Source of the DNA: Thermomucor indicae-seudaticae
Taxonomy: Eukaryota; Mucoromycota; Mucoromycetes; Mucorales; Lichtheimiaceae
Length of the DNA: 28,702 nucleotides
NCBI GenBank assembly: GCA_000787465.1
Contig: JSYX01000455.1
Location: 1 to 28,702, forward strand
Direction of reading: 5' to 3'
Below are positions 9,094-19,950 of the stretch, one piece after another (the stretch's first letter is position 1; each line of letters begins with the position of its first letter). Made by a program: the position numbers and the translations under genes. The notes below the pieces were generated by a model. The model saw nothing but the letters and a program-made list of their open reading frames with translations. It was not told where the DNA came from and did no database searches.

Positions 9094-9870
9094 TCATGGA
9101 GGAGCTGGATTGGGTAGAGGAGGACTACTACTCCTGCTGCTGCTGCTACTACTGCTGCTGTTAACTGCCGGTGTCGAAGAAGAGGACGACGACGAAGATT
9201 GCTGCTGTTGTTGCTGACGGGTAGTGGTAGTAATAAAGAGGTCAACGTGTTGTCGAAAGTAATAGCTCAAGTTCTCCTTGACTGCCGTCGCGGTGTGGAT
9301 CTGTTCCCAGACTTCGGTCCGAAACGACTGCACACGTTCTCGTTTGACGGTGGGCGAGGTTTCCATCTTATCGAGTATCATGAGCAACATTCGGCAGAGG
9401 TGCGAAAACTTTTTGAATTTGGCATCGAGGTACTGGTTGACCTGGCGCACAAAGGTCTCCGATGCAAGTCGAGGATCGTGGAATGATGAACTGGTCGATT
9501 GGCCATTGTAGAGAGAGACACGGAATGACGGACAGGCGGACTCGCTGAACGCTTGGAGGTCCTTGACGATCGATTTGGTTTGGTAAAGGCACCGGGTGAA
9601 TTCGATAAAGCTGCGGTCGGTAAAAGATAGGGATGATGTGGTAGTCGTTCTTGTGGGGTCGAAGCGAGGGGTTGCTGCTGCTGACGGCCGCGATCGTCGG
9701 ATAGGTCCCAAATGGTCCATATGGGGGGTGGTGGTGGTCATGGGGTGCGAATGAAGATTAAATGTGGATGGACGGAGGTTACTTGTGTTGGTCATGGTAC
9801 TGTTACTACTACTACTACTGCTGCTGCTGATAGTAGACGGGTCGTTATTCAGCTCCTCAGAGGAATCCAT
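9094..9870 (-). CDS. Helical hypothetical protein with poly-Ser/Gln flanks
   Basis: Single-exon frame of 258 aa. Residues 1-80 are low complexity (Ser and Thr runs, one RRSRPS patch). The middle (about 80-215) is well-formed and mostly alpha-helical: RSFIEFTRCLYQTKSIVKDL, then ASETFVRQVNQYLDAKFKKFSHLCRMLLMILDKM, then FRTEVWEQIHTATAVKENLSYYFRQHVDLF. The tail has Gln6 and Ser runs encoded by CAG/AGC repeats, ending PPLPNPAPP. The helical core without Cys or catalytic motifs suggests a scaffold or adaptor. I do not recognise the family. The ATG at 9870 is the first in frame. Confidence 0.68.
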   Translation of the reverse strand: MDSSEELNNDPSTISSSSSSSSNSTMTNTSNLRPSTFNLHSHPMTTTTPHMDHLGPIRRSRPSAAATPRFDPTRTTTTSSLSFTDRSFIEFTRCLYQTKSIVKDLQAFSESACPSFRVSLYNGQSTSSSFHDPRLASETFVRQVNQYLDAKFKKFSHLCRMLLMILDKMETSPTVKRERVQSFRTEVWEQIHTATAVKENLSYYFRQHVDLFITTTTRQQQQQQSSSSSSSSTPAVNSSSSSSSSRSSSPPLPNPAPP

Positions 9871-10645
9871 ATTTTTATTTGGAAGAGAGTATTTATAAAT
9901 CTGAAGAAGAAATTAACAAAGTACCGTAGACCGAACTTCACAGAAACTTCATGGATGGACGCGGAGTTTTCCATGATGGAAGGAAAAGGAATAGTCTCCA
10001 CACTCACGGCGGAAATTTTTCTTCGTTGCCTGATTTGCTAACTTTGTTTCAACGTAATTAAACCGCAATTTATCGCTAGCCCATGCTAATAGGGCGGGCG
10101 CATGGATGATCACTTTATGAAAAGTCTATTCGAACATGATTTTTAGGAGTCGGGTTACATAGCCGGAGTTGCAGCTTGTAAGGCACAATGGACTCCGGAC
10201 TCTCCCGCTGGTAAGCGAGCATATGCTCCGTTGGAAAGCGAGCCCCCAGAGCCCGAAAATGGAGCAGCCATCTTTTTCTTCTACGCGGATCTGCTATGTT
10301 CTATGCAACAGTTACTTCGAACAGATGCTAGATTATTCTAGGTATTCACAAATAGAATATGATAGAAAGGGAAATGTGCCAGCCAAAGTTGACCTGCTGT
10401 CATTTGCTTCTACCAGCATCTTGTAATACGTATTGCGAGAGACAAACGTCTTGCTATCCGTTGTGCTGCAAAGTGCATGATTTCCTTTTTTAGTTTCCTT
10501 TGTCCCCGCATATTCATCATTCATTGTTATCGTCTCCCAATCATGCATGAGCAAGAAGTATCATTGATTCGACCAACAAAGATCTTTCGTTTGTGCAAAT
10601 GGAATGGTCTGGTTGGATAGTACATTTTACATTTGGGAGCATAAA
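9871..10645. other. Intergenic region with short palindromes
   Basis: About 775 bp between two minus-strand genes. At 10163-10169 and 10192-10198 lies a 7-bp inverted repeat (CCGGAGT/ACTCCGG), followed by a 12-bp perfect palindrome GAGCATATGCTC at 10217-10228. A plus frame at 10169-10426 across this stretch has no recognisable product. The remainder should be promoter (for 9094-9870) and 3' UTR (for the gene at 10646). Confidence 0.45.
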
Positions 10646-12389
10646 CTAGTTGCTTATACTGGTACATGAAGAGATGGCCGAGTCTTTGCTGGTGAGGGTC
10701 AATTCACTCGTCTCGCATACTAGATCGGTGTCGTTATTAGGAACAGCCTCTTCAATGGTGCTGGGTGTTGATGACCATCCCATGACGGACATCCGCTTCA
10801 AAGCCCGTGACCAACCGCCGCCACTGCTGCTAGTATTTGTGTTTCTGCGTTGTCTGACGAGTGATGAGGATTTGGACGACGATATCCATGCCGAGATGGT
10901 GCTGCGTCGGGGTCTCCGACCAGGAGTGCTCGTAGTAGTAGCAGGAGCAGCCGTACGGTTTCCAATAGGACCAGGCTTAGTATCATCACCAGTCTTATGA
11001 TGACCACCCTCTTGTTCGTCAATATTTAAAACATCGACCAATTCCTGATTGTCGACGATTTTCATCAGGATCTTGTTCATGTACAACTTTAATGCCTTGT
11101 TGGATTCTTGTAGGACCCTGATTTCATCCGTGAGTTCTAGAGAGAAAGTATTACTATTAGCATAGGGTTGCAAGGGGGCAGATGGAAAGCTTATTTACGT
11201 TTGATTGTCGCATGATCTGCGTTGTCGTCGTTGTCTTGGGGAACAACGACTTTATTCAGCTCTGCGGCTAAACTTGGCTGTTCCTCCTCAGCAACACAAT
11301 CTCTGATTTTCTAATAAAAGACGATGGTTATCGATAAAGGGATACGGTTGACCCAAGCAATTGGGTTCACTTACTTTGAAAATTTCACCAGCCATGGTCT
11401 TCTCATGCAAGAGGATCTGGTAACTTTCGTTGTCTTGCATCAGGGACGCATTGACCTGTTTCAGACTACCGAGTTCTTGTTCCAAATTCTGGATCTGGAC
11501 TGCTTGTGCTTCGGTGGTCAAGAGTGCTTCCTGCAGAACCCGTTTTTGTTGGTCCAGTTCGGCCTTGTAGTTTGCAATCAATTGTTCCTGGGCGCGAATT
11601 TTCGTTTCAAGCACTGACGACGACGAGGGTCGATCTTCGAAAATAGGCGTAGGACAGGTCCTTGCTGATGATACGGAAAGAAATAAGTGGTCCATCCGAG
11701 ATCTGATCTTTTTTGTCTTACTCACATGGTTCGGCATCGGCCCGAGCCCAGATGTTCGACGCGGTGGCACTTCGGGTTCTCCGTGGATTGTTCCGTATCG
11801 CGAGCCGTTTGATTTCACTACACAGATCGGCTTCTCGCTGATGCCACACTGTCCGTTCGCTCTCATAGTTCTCCAGCTTTTATTTATTTCGTCAGCTTTT
11901 ACTTCTTCTTCTTGTTCTCACAGTATTGTTTTACCTCGTCCTGCAGCCGTTTTTCCAGACTTTGCTTTTGTCGTTTCAATACTTGAATTTCCTTGTGTGC
12001 CTCAGCCAGTTCTTGTTCCTGACTAAAGATCTGTGATTCCAGCCGTTCGTTGACTCTGCGGTACTTGTTATTGTCCTGTATCACCGCAAACAGTTTCTGA
12101 AAAGAAAACGATTAGCCGCGCGTCCGTGTCCACGTCAACTTGTCTAAAAGAAACCTTTCGTAATTGATCCGCTTCTCTGCTTAGAGTTCGGTATTGCTCC
12201 TTGTTGTCTTCCATTTGTTCCTATTCTGACGTCAGCTTACGGCATCGACATACAATAGGGGGCATGGGTACTTGCATAAAGTATGGACTCATGGCGCAGC
12301 TGTGGTAGATGTGCCTGCAGTATTCGAACAAGATCATTCATATCGACGACTGGTAAACTGGCGGTAGTGGATGTCGTTGGTGTGTGCAT
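10646..12389 (-). CDS. Fungal coiled-coil protein, unnamed
   Basis: Seven exons on the minus strand: 12389-12276, 12220-12155, 12096-11935, 11876-11726, 11664-11375, 11310-11199, 11136-10646; 461 aa, all phases consistent. Residues about 30-260 are heptad-like: LRHESILY joined to EQMEDNKEQYRTLSREADQL, then LESQIFSQEQELAEAHKEIQVLKRQ, NYESERTVWHQREADLCSEI and AQEQLIANYKAELDQQKRVLQEAL. A conserved-looking segment (about 305-340) reads VLQESNKALKLYMNKILMKIVDNQELVDVLNID, a pattern I associate with fungal coiled-coil proteins of unknown function. The C-terminal third is Ser/Thr/Arg-rich and probably disordered. Intron 1 (12221-12275) needs a GC donor (TAT|GCAAGT). The exon 4/5 junction has two equivalent solutions (GTGAGT with CATCAG, or GTAAGA with CAGCAAG). 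A filament or scaffold role is inference. Confidence 0.78.
12221..12275 (-). other. GC-AG intron 1 of the coiled-coil gene
   Basis: Donor TAT|GCAAGTACC at 12275, acceptor AGAATAG|GAA at 12221, phase 0, 55 nt. The adjacent GT (GCAA|GTACCC) is out of phase. An in-frame stop just upstream of the acceptor excludes an earlier exon start. Confidence 0.68.
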
Positions 12390-12493
12390 GATGGGTTGGT
12401 TATTTTGACAAGGGTTATTTACAACAAGAATGTACAGGTGGGAAAAAACGGAGAAGAGAGAAAGTGTCAAAACCGAGCTCGCTTGGATATCCC

Positions 12494-12507
12494 TTTTATA
12501 TATATAT
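12494..12507 (-). promoter_or_regulatory. TATA-like element of the coiled-coil gene
   Basis: On the minus strand the sequence reads ATATATATATAAAAGG about 105-120 bp upstream of the ATG at 12389. It is the clearest TATA-like motif in this promoter. Confidence 0.45.
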
Positions 12508-12813
12508 TGCAAATGCAATGTAGGAGGCAGAAAAAAGGGGTGAACAAGTCATCTTGGCTGAGTGGAAGGAGCCAAAAAAGAAAATAGAGAATCGAGGCTA
12601 GAGCCAAGTCAATTTTGTTTTGTGTAATCCTTCAAGTCTGGAGATGGATGCATTGCATTGCAGCTTCTTGGTATAAAGCGGGGGAGGGCGCGGCATACTC
12701 AAAACAACGGGGGCGCACAGCAAGTTCGGGTGCTGCATACAGTGAACCTTATTTTTTTGTGCAGTTCATTGTCTGTTCCGTCTGTCAGGTCGGAAAACAA
12801 TAGGTGCAAGGTC

Positions 12814-14191
12814 CAGGCTTTTTTCTCGTAAGGGCTTGCATACCAGGAGGAAACGCCTTACAAAAGCACGCTTTTACGCTGGTCTAAAATTCCCCCATTT
12901 TGCATTGAGGTGCGGCGCCATTCAACGCTGACACTCTGCACCAACAAGAAACTCTCTTTTGCGTCAATATCAAACGTCGCTTCGAGACACGCAGTAGCCA
13001 TCTTGGGACTTTGTTTGGTCAAGCCAAAGGGACATAGTTGGTACAACAGTATTGGGGCAAAGCTTTCTCTTCATGATGGATACACCAAAGATCATCCAAG
13101 TTGGACCCAGTACCAAGGACTTGTACCAAAGAATCTGCGGATTCCACGTGGAAGCAGATAGTTCATTGCGTCTTTGACGAGGGCCTATGGATCGGCACGA
13201 CGTCACGGCGCAGCTGCCCATGGCACGAGTCGTTCACTCCGGTTGTTGCCCTTGGTGCTCTTACCGCTCACTGCGAAAGACTGAGATTTACAGACGATGG
13301 GCTTTGACACTCACCTCTGGCACTGGACAGTCGTCCGTGTCCGTCCCACACTAAGAAGCTTTAGTCTAGCCCGCCCCAGCACACGAGGGCAGCTTCAAGG
13401 TACGTTATAAGGAAGACTGACAGGCGATTGCTAACTGGAAATGAGCGAAAATTCAGGTTTTGCTGGTCCCTCTTGAATGTCTTTCGGCCACAGTTACCCG
13501 ACGTTGGGGCGTCTACTTGTGGCCAATGACAAGGTCATTGGCGGGCCAACCATGCGACCGAAAACTACGAGTACCACATTCACCGATTCAATGCTGACAT
13601 TTTGCAAGAGCTCCACGATGGAGTCGATATTGTGCTAGAGCCAAACCGGGGAGAGCAAGACAGAGTCGTTGTTTACTTAGCAACACACGAGCAAAGTAAG
13701 ACCGAAGCTAGCAGTTAATAGCAGAAGAAGAGCGAATCAGGCGGTTAGGTGATAAAAACGTTAAGTGCCCACCTCATCAGCTTCATGGGAAAGATGCTCT
13801 CCACGCTTGGATCTTTTGGTAAATCTGCCAGCCAGCCCGTTTGATGACAGTCCCGATCGATGCACCATCGCGTGTTGGAAGGCCGTCATGCTCGATGAGC
13901 CACTGCCGAACATTCTTGGCGTCAGGAACTTTGCTTCCGCGTTCGCGAATGGCGGCGGCGACAAAGTGCCTCCATTGAGCTCCATTTCTTGACTTTGAGC
14001 AACGCTGGCATTGGGTCGATTTTCATGCGCTTGCAATCTTATTCACAAGTAAACCAGAGAAGGTCTAAAAGGAGGAGGCCAAGCTCATTGCGCGAGTTCA
14101 ACCAATAACTGCATTTTAGACCAGCATAAAGCCTGTTTCGAAAGACGCAGAAACTTATTCCTCTGCTTGCAAATCTTTGAGAGAAAGCCTG
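12814..14191. mobile_element. Decayed inverted-repeat-bounded element (putative DNA transposon relic)
   Basis: The left end (from CAGGC at 12814) and the reverse complement of the right end (from CAGGC, ending at 14191) align colinearly over about 85 bp. The best block is GCTTTTACGCTGGTCTAAAAT at 12871-12891 against GCTTTATGCTGGTCTAAAAT (minus strand, 14112-14131). The inside is more GC-rich than its surroundings and has coding-like, interrupted fragments. On the minus strand 13790-13975 reads HFVAAAIRERGSKVPD then KNVRQWLIEHDGLPTRDG then GTVIKRAGWQIYQKIQAW. On the plus strand 13568-13717 includes YEYHIHRFNADILQELHDG and VDIVLEPNRGEQDRVVVYLA. No transposase catalytic motif was identified and no target-site duplication is clear, so family assignment is open. 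Confidence 0.45.
13522..13542. repeat. Perfect 9-bp inverted repeat with 3-nt loop
   Basis: GCCAATGAC (13522-13530) and GTCATTGGC (13534-13542) separated by AAG. Each arm carries a CCAAT core, facing opposite ways. It sits inside the decayed element. Confidence 0.65.
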
Positions 14192-14600
14192 CATAAAGCT
14201 ATTACCGTCGCATGATTCTAACTAAGCCTGTTTCATATCTTGCCAACTTAAATATGCGCCCTGACCATTTTAGAAGAAAGTGTCAAAAGAGCAGGCGAAA
14301 CAATTGTCGGGATAGTTCTCTCTCAGCTTAATCTATTCCAAGTAGGTGCATCTATCAACCGTATCATCTTCACGATTTTCCTCTGTGCTTGACCGCCGCT
14401 CCGTTTATTCTCTGCGTTCGGGGCATATCGTCAAGGAGTTCCAAGATTCGCGTCACAATAACCAATTGTATTTGATTCAATCGCGGTAAACAGCATTCGA
14501 GAACTTGTATGATACATTCTATAATCGGAAAAGAGGTGCGTATATATGTGTGTGTGTTTCTTGCGGGGAAGTGGGGGAAATGAAACGGCAGTATGTCTTC

Positions 14601-14955
14601 TTATTTTGGCATATTCTGTTGACCCATTTGCTGCATCTTTTCGCCGACCTTTGTGTTCACTTCGAAAAACTTGGCCACACAGCGATCAATACATACTGAC
14701 TCGCCTTGCGTCAAGTCACTCTGCGTGTATTCTTTTGACACACACTTGGCGTAACAGGAATCAACAATGCTGTATAATAAACACTTGTTAAGCCCGTTCA
14801 CCCTCTGCGCGCGCTCTAATGTTGTAACAAAGTTTCGTGACAGTTTACCGGTTAAACAAGTCCGTTACCATTTCGAGCTCCTGCTCTGCCATGGCAATGT
14901 TTTGCGGGTTAATCGTCTGCTGCGATTGCATACGACCACCACCAAAGAACGACAT
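14601..14955 (-). CDS. TIM10: Mitochondrial intermembrane-space chaperone Tim10
   Basis: Small TIM protein that, with Tim9, escorts hydrophobic carrier precursors across the intermembrane space. Exons on the minus strand: 14955-14849 and 14769-14601; 91 aa. The twin CX3C motif is intact (CYAKC and CIDRC, separated by 16 residues), forming the two intramolecular disulfides of the fold. The surrounding MAEQELEMVTDLFNRIVDSC and SVCIDRCVAKFFEVNTKVGEK are typical of Tim10 rather than Tim9. The N-terminus MSFFGGGR is also typical. There is one 79-nt intron (14770-14848). The start codon is only 10 nt downstream of the stop of another 94-codon frame on the same strand, leaving no room for a separate promoter except inside that frame. 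Confidence 0.95.
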
Positions 14956-14965
14956 GTTGTTCAAG

Positions 14966-15250
14966 TTAAAGAGACGGCCTGCTTCCACCACCCCCCGTCA
15001 AACGCTTTTGCCACAGAAAATTTTCAAAGCCAGGATTGGGGCCAGGCAGAATCAAGCCACAGACAGCTGCTTTAAGCCATAGAACAAATATGCGGCGCGC
15101 GTCATAGGTGACGTAAAATAGCCAGTCCTTGTTGATAGAGCTCATGCCCAAAAGTTCTTGTTGTTCCGCTGTCTGTGGCTCATGCTGCTGTTTACGGGAA
15201 ACACCGTTTTGAATACGCGGCAGTGTCTCGAATCTCACATGAAAGCGCAT
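14966..15250 (-). CDS. 94-aa hypothetical protein directly upstream of TIM10
   Basis: Uninterrupted frame of 94 codons, ATG 15250 to TAA 14966. The N-terminus (MRFHVRFETLPRIQNGVSRKQQ) is basic and lacks acids except one Glu, compatible with a mitochondrial targeting helix. A middle part has INKDWLFYVTYDARRIFVLW, then a hydrophobic stretch (LWLKAAVCGLILPGPNPGF), and the end is Gly/Ser-rich. It faces the enolase gene (145 bp between ATGs) across a shared AT-rich promoter containing TATA-like sequence on both strands. I do not recognise the family. It may be the first cistron of a two-gene mRNA with TIM10, or a leader whose splicing I have missed. Confidence 0.5.
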   Translation of the reverse strand: MRFHVRFETLPRIQNGVSRKQQHEPQTAEQQELLGMSSINKDWLFYVTYDARRIFVLWLKAAVCGLILPGPNPGFENFLWQKRLTGGGGSRPSL

Positions 15251-15323
15251 GATCTATTTCGCGATATTTGGAACACCGCGCAAGGCACTTTCCATGGTTC
15301 TTCGGTTCGGAACAACTCGCCGT

Positions 15324-16848
<1,525 letters not shown>

Positions 16849-16988
16849 ATAATCCTATATCCTCCTCTCATCATGATGTAAAACCCTTTTCTATCAAGAG
16901 GGTTTGTTCAGCTGTAATACAGATGTGTTTGTTCTCCGCATAATCATCAAAGTTTTCCTTGCGTTCTCTTTTTCTCTTCTCTTTTGCA

Positions 16989-18789
16989 ATGGGGAAACGT
17001 AAAGCAAATTTGCGATCGGGATCGAATGACCCAAACAGTACAAGTGCTGCTGGCACGTCGAGGAATGGCAGTCGGACGTCATCATCATCAAACGTTCAAC
17101 GACAACAGGTCGACTGGAATAAACTGAACCCGAACACGGAGCACTATGAGTAATAAAAGTCGACCCCTCGTAATATGACTTATTCTTCTCCCAACGCTGA
17201 TGTCTATTATTCAATAAAGATTCGGTGGGCCTATCGGAGCCCTGGCCATGATCACGCTTCTACCTGCCTTGGTGCTCGTATTCGCCTTTGGTTGCGACGA
17301 CAAGGGCTACAATCCGTTCCACAGGCTTTATGCGTTTTCCATGGACCTGATCCAAGGCAAATTCTCGCTCGAGATGCTCCTTTCCATGATCATGAGCTGG
17401 AAACCGTCCGCGTTCTTGTGGTACTTCGTGTTTATCGCCCAAATAGCGACGTTCTCCATGGGTCTGCCGGGCGAGGTCGTGGAGGGTACCCAGTTACGAG
17501 ACGGGACGCGGCTCAAGTACAAGATCAATGGTAAATGATATATAAGGTCTGATTACACGCCGCCTAACCCATAATATAGGTCTGCAATGTGCTCAGACCG
17601 TTTTTATGCTGACGCTCATGTCTAACCGAGGCCAAGGCTTCATGGCTCCTCTCTGGGTCCACGCCAACTTTGCCCACCTGGCTGTGGCAGCCGTCATCTT
17701 TTCCTTTATTGTGTCCTTGGCTGTCTATGTTTGCAGTTTCATTGGACGTCCAAGGCTATTGGCACTCGGTGGAAATACAGGCAACCCCATTTACGACGTA
17801 CATTACAGCTTGGTTTCTTTTTTTCTCTAAATAAGGCATTACTAAACGAACTTTTATATAGTTCATGATTGGCCGTGAGCTGAACCCACGGATTGGCGAT
17901 TTTGACCTCAAGTTCTTTACGGAGCTGCGGCCGGGTTTGATGGGATGGCTGGCACTTGATATTTGCATGGCGATCAAGCAATATGTAGACTTGGGTAGGA
18001 TCACAAACAGCATGATCCTTGTGTTACTCTTCCAAGGCTGGTATGTCATTGACGCCTTATACAACGAGGTATGTCTCAACTGTGCTATATCATCTGCATA
18101 TATGCTCATACAATTTAATAAAACACAAAGAGCTCCATTTTGACGACCATGGATATCACTACAGGTAAAGGAAGAGAGAGAGGGCAATGCGGGACTGTAG
18201 AGAGAGAGAGAGAGCTAACAGCAAAGGAAAAGACGGTTTTGGATTTATGCTTGCGTTCGGCAACTTGTGCTGGGTCCCGTTTGTCTACTCTTTGCAGGCT
18301 AGATACCTGACTGATTTCCCGCAGGACCTCAGCATCCCTCATGTCTTGGCTATCGTGGCGCTGCAGCTCACAGGATACTACATCTTTCGATCCGCAAACA
18401 GCCAAAAGGACAAGTCTCGTAGGAATCCCAACGATCCCAGCGTGCGCGGTAAGTGCACCTATTTTTTTTGTGTCCATGTGAATGAGGCTCATGATATCTG
18501 CCCAGATCTGAAATATATTAAGACGGAGGCTGGTACTCGCTTGCTTATCTCCGGGTGGTGGGGCAAAGCACGGCACATCAACTATTTGGGTGACTGGTTG
18601 ATGTCTGTCGCTTGGTGTCTGCCCTGCGGCTTTGGTTCGATGATCCCCTACTTTTACTGTATCTACTTTGCGATACTTCTGATTCACAGGGAACGCCGTG
18701 ATGATGAGAAGTGCAGGAAGAAGTATGGGAAAGATTGGGAACGATATTGCTCCATTGTTAAATACCGTATCATTCCTGGCATCTACTAG
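16989..18789 (+). CDS. ERG24: Delta(14)-sterol reductase Erg24
   Basis: ER membrane enzyme that reduces the C-14 double bond after lanosterol demethylation in ergosterol synthesis, using NADPH. Exons: 16989-17149, 17220-17530, 17580-17797, 17862-18068, 18131-18164, 18233-18448, 18506-18789; 476 aa. Family motifs: HYEFGGPIGA at the start of the membrane region, [50 protein letters not shown] (about 395-412) and the C-terminal [34 protein letters not shown]. Several hydrophobic helices are clear. The N-terminal 45 residues are basic and Ser-rich. The C-terminal block fits Erg24 better than Erg4. Exon 5 is only 34 nt, and the next intron has a long GA run. An AATAAA lies just inside intron 1 (17153). 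Confidence 0.96.
18171..18214 (+). repeat. GA-rich dinucleotide tract in ERG24 intron 5
   Basis: GAGAGA runs at about 18171-18181 and 18199-18214 flank GGGCAATGCGGGACTGT. The whole 68-nt intron (18165-18232) lacks a polypyrimidine tract and ends in GGAAAAG. Confidence 0.7.
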
Positions 18790-18955
18790 TTCTTTTTAAT
18801 CAATGAATAGTTTATGGCGCTCAAAGATATAACATTATGGAAGACCGTTTTCAACTGCTGTGCATTGACGGTGTTGACTGTGTAATAGCGCTCATTTAAG
18901 CCCAGCCTATGCTTCCCAACATGCCCCATCCCTGCCCTTATCAAGTACCACCTTT

Positions 18956-19845
18956 ATGCTGAATCCCCTTGCGAGTGAATTCAAACCTGGTCAATCGGAC
19001 CCAAAGCAACCTGTTTCGGAACAAAAACCAGCACCGGGAAATCAACCGAATGAACGAAAGAAGCACTCGAATCGGAACAAAGCAACAAGAGATCAGAAAT
19101 TCAAAGATCGATCGACAGAATCGAAGGCAGGGCCGCCGCCGCCGTCATCAAGTAGTAGCAATAAAAATAAAGGCAATGACGTTGGCAGCAAATCTGCGGA
19201 AAAGAAGCAGCAGCAGCCGTCGTCGTCTAATAGTAGGAACAAACAACAACAGCTGGGAGGAGGAGGACGACGACGTTCTTCCAGGGCTTCTATTTCGCAA
19301 GCACAAAATGAAACCGCATTATTTGAAGAACCCCTTAAGTTTATCACGATTCCAGAAGCCATTGAACCTGTATTCAGAACCCGGCCTGACATCGTGGAAA
19401 GAAGTAGTGCAGGAGGAGGAAAGAGTGATCATGGTCGTCGAAAAAGCGGAGGAGGTGTCGCGACGACTACAACGTCCAAGATCGTACATGCCTATGAACG
19501 GTACATAGAATGGGTAAGACAACATATCATCGAATCGACAGGACAGGGCGTACTGAGTGCGTGTGTGTTTATCTACCTATCTAGTTTGGGAGGTGCCTGA
19601 AAACGTTTGATAGAATCACCATTGTTGGAATGGATCAGGCGATTGCAGACGTCGTTTCGTTGGTGACGATACTGCAACATAGAGGGATTGGAGAGCATGA
19701 TGGTATGTGGGCAATCTATCTGTCTTTATTTCGCCTGTGATTCTGAGTATCCCTGTGGGTTTTATTAGAGGTTGAAACTTTTACCGTGGAGCAAGGCGAT
19801 AGACGATACACAAGTTGCATACAAGTCAAATTACACCGAATCTAA
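18956..19845 (+). CDS. Alba-like nucleic-acid-binding protein
   Basis: Three exons: 18956-19560, 19614-19702, 19769-19845; 256 aa. Residues about 1-115 are disordered and very basic, with Ser/Asn/Gln runs and RRRSSR. The C-terminal half has LKFITIPEAIEP, then TSKIVHAYERYIEWVRQHI, and after splicing ITIVGMDQAIADVVSLVTILQHRGI and RRYTSCIQVKLHRI. The order of strand, helix, second helix after a glycine, and final strand is like Alba/Rpp20-Rpp25 proteins, which bind RNA in RNase P/MRP or mRNPs. The assignment rests on fold pattern and I would not choose between Pop6/Pop7-type and other Alba proteins. The 53-nt first intron uses the donor GC|GTGTGT. The gene lies 166 bp after ERG24 on the same strand. 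Confidence 0.66.
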
Positions 19846-19950
19846 CGAATAATCCCCCTTCCCCTTTTTCCTCCCGCTTTATCTTGTGTGTTTTCTGCCA
19901 CGAAACTGGTTTTATTCCTTCTGAGATATTCGCCAAAGAAACGGTGACTC

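Larger units (their letters stand above)
12390..14600. other. Gene desert between coiled-coil gene and TIM10
   Basis: About 2.2 kb without an intact gene. It holds the coiled-coil promoter (to about 12600), then a decayed inverted-repeat element (about 12814-14191), and AT-rich flanking sequence to the TIM10 3' end. Coding-like fragments inside the element are on both strands and interrupted. Confidence 0.6.

Noticed and set aside
12858..13307. Several short frames taken as possible genes
   Set aside because: Inside the decayed element, interrupted on both strands, with no complete product.
18187..18789. An uninterrupted frame suggesting a separate 200-aa gene
   Set aside because: It reads through ERG24 introns 5 and 6; the conserved residues join correctly only after splicing.
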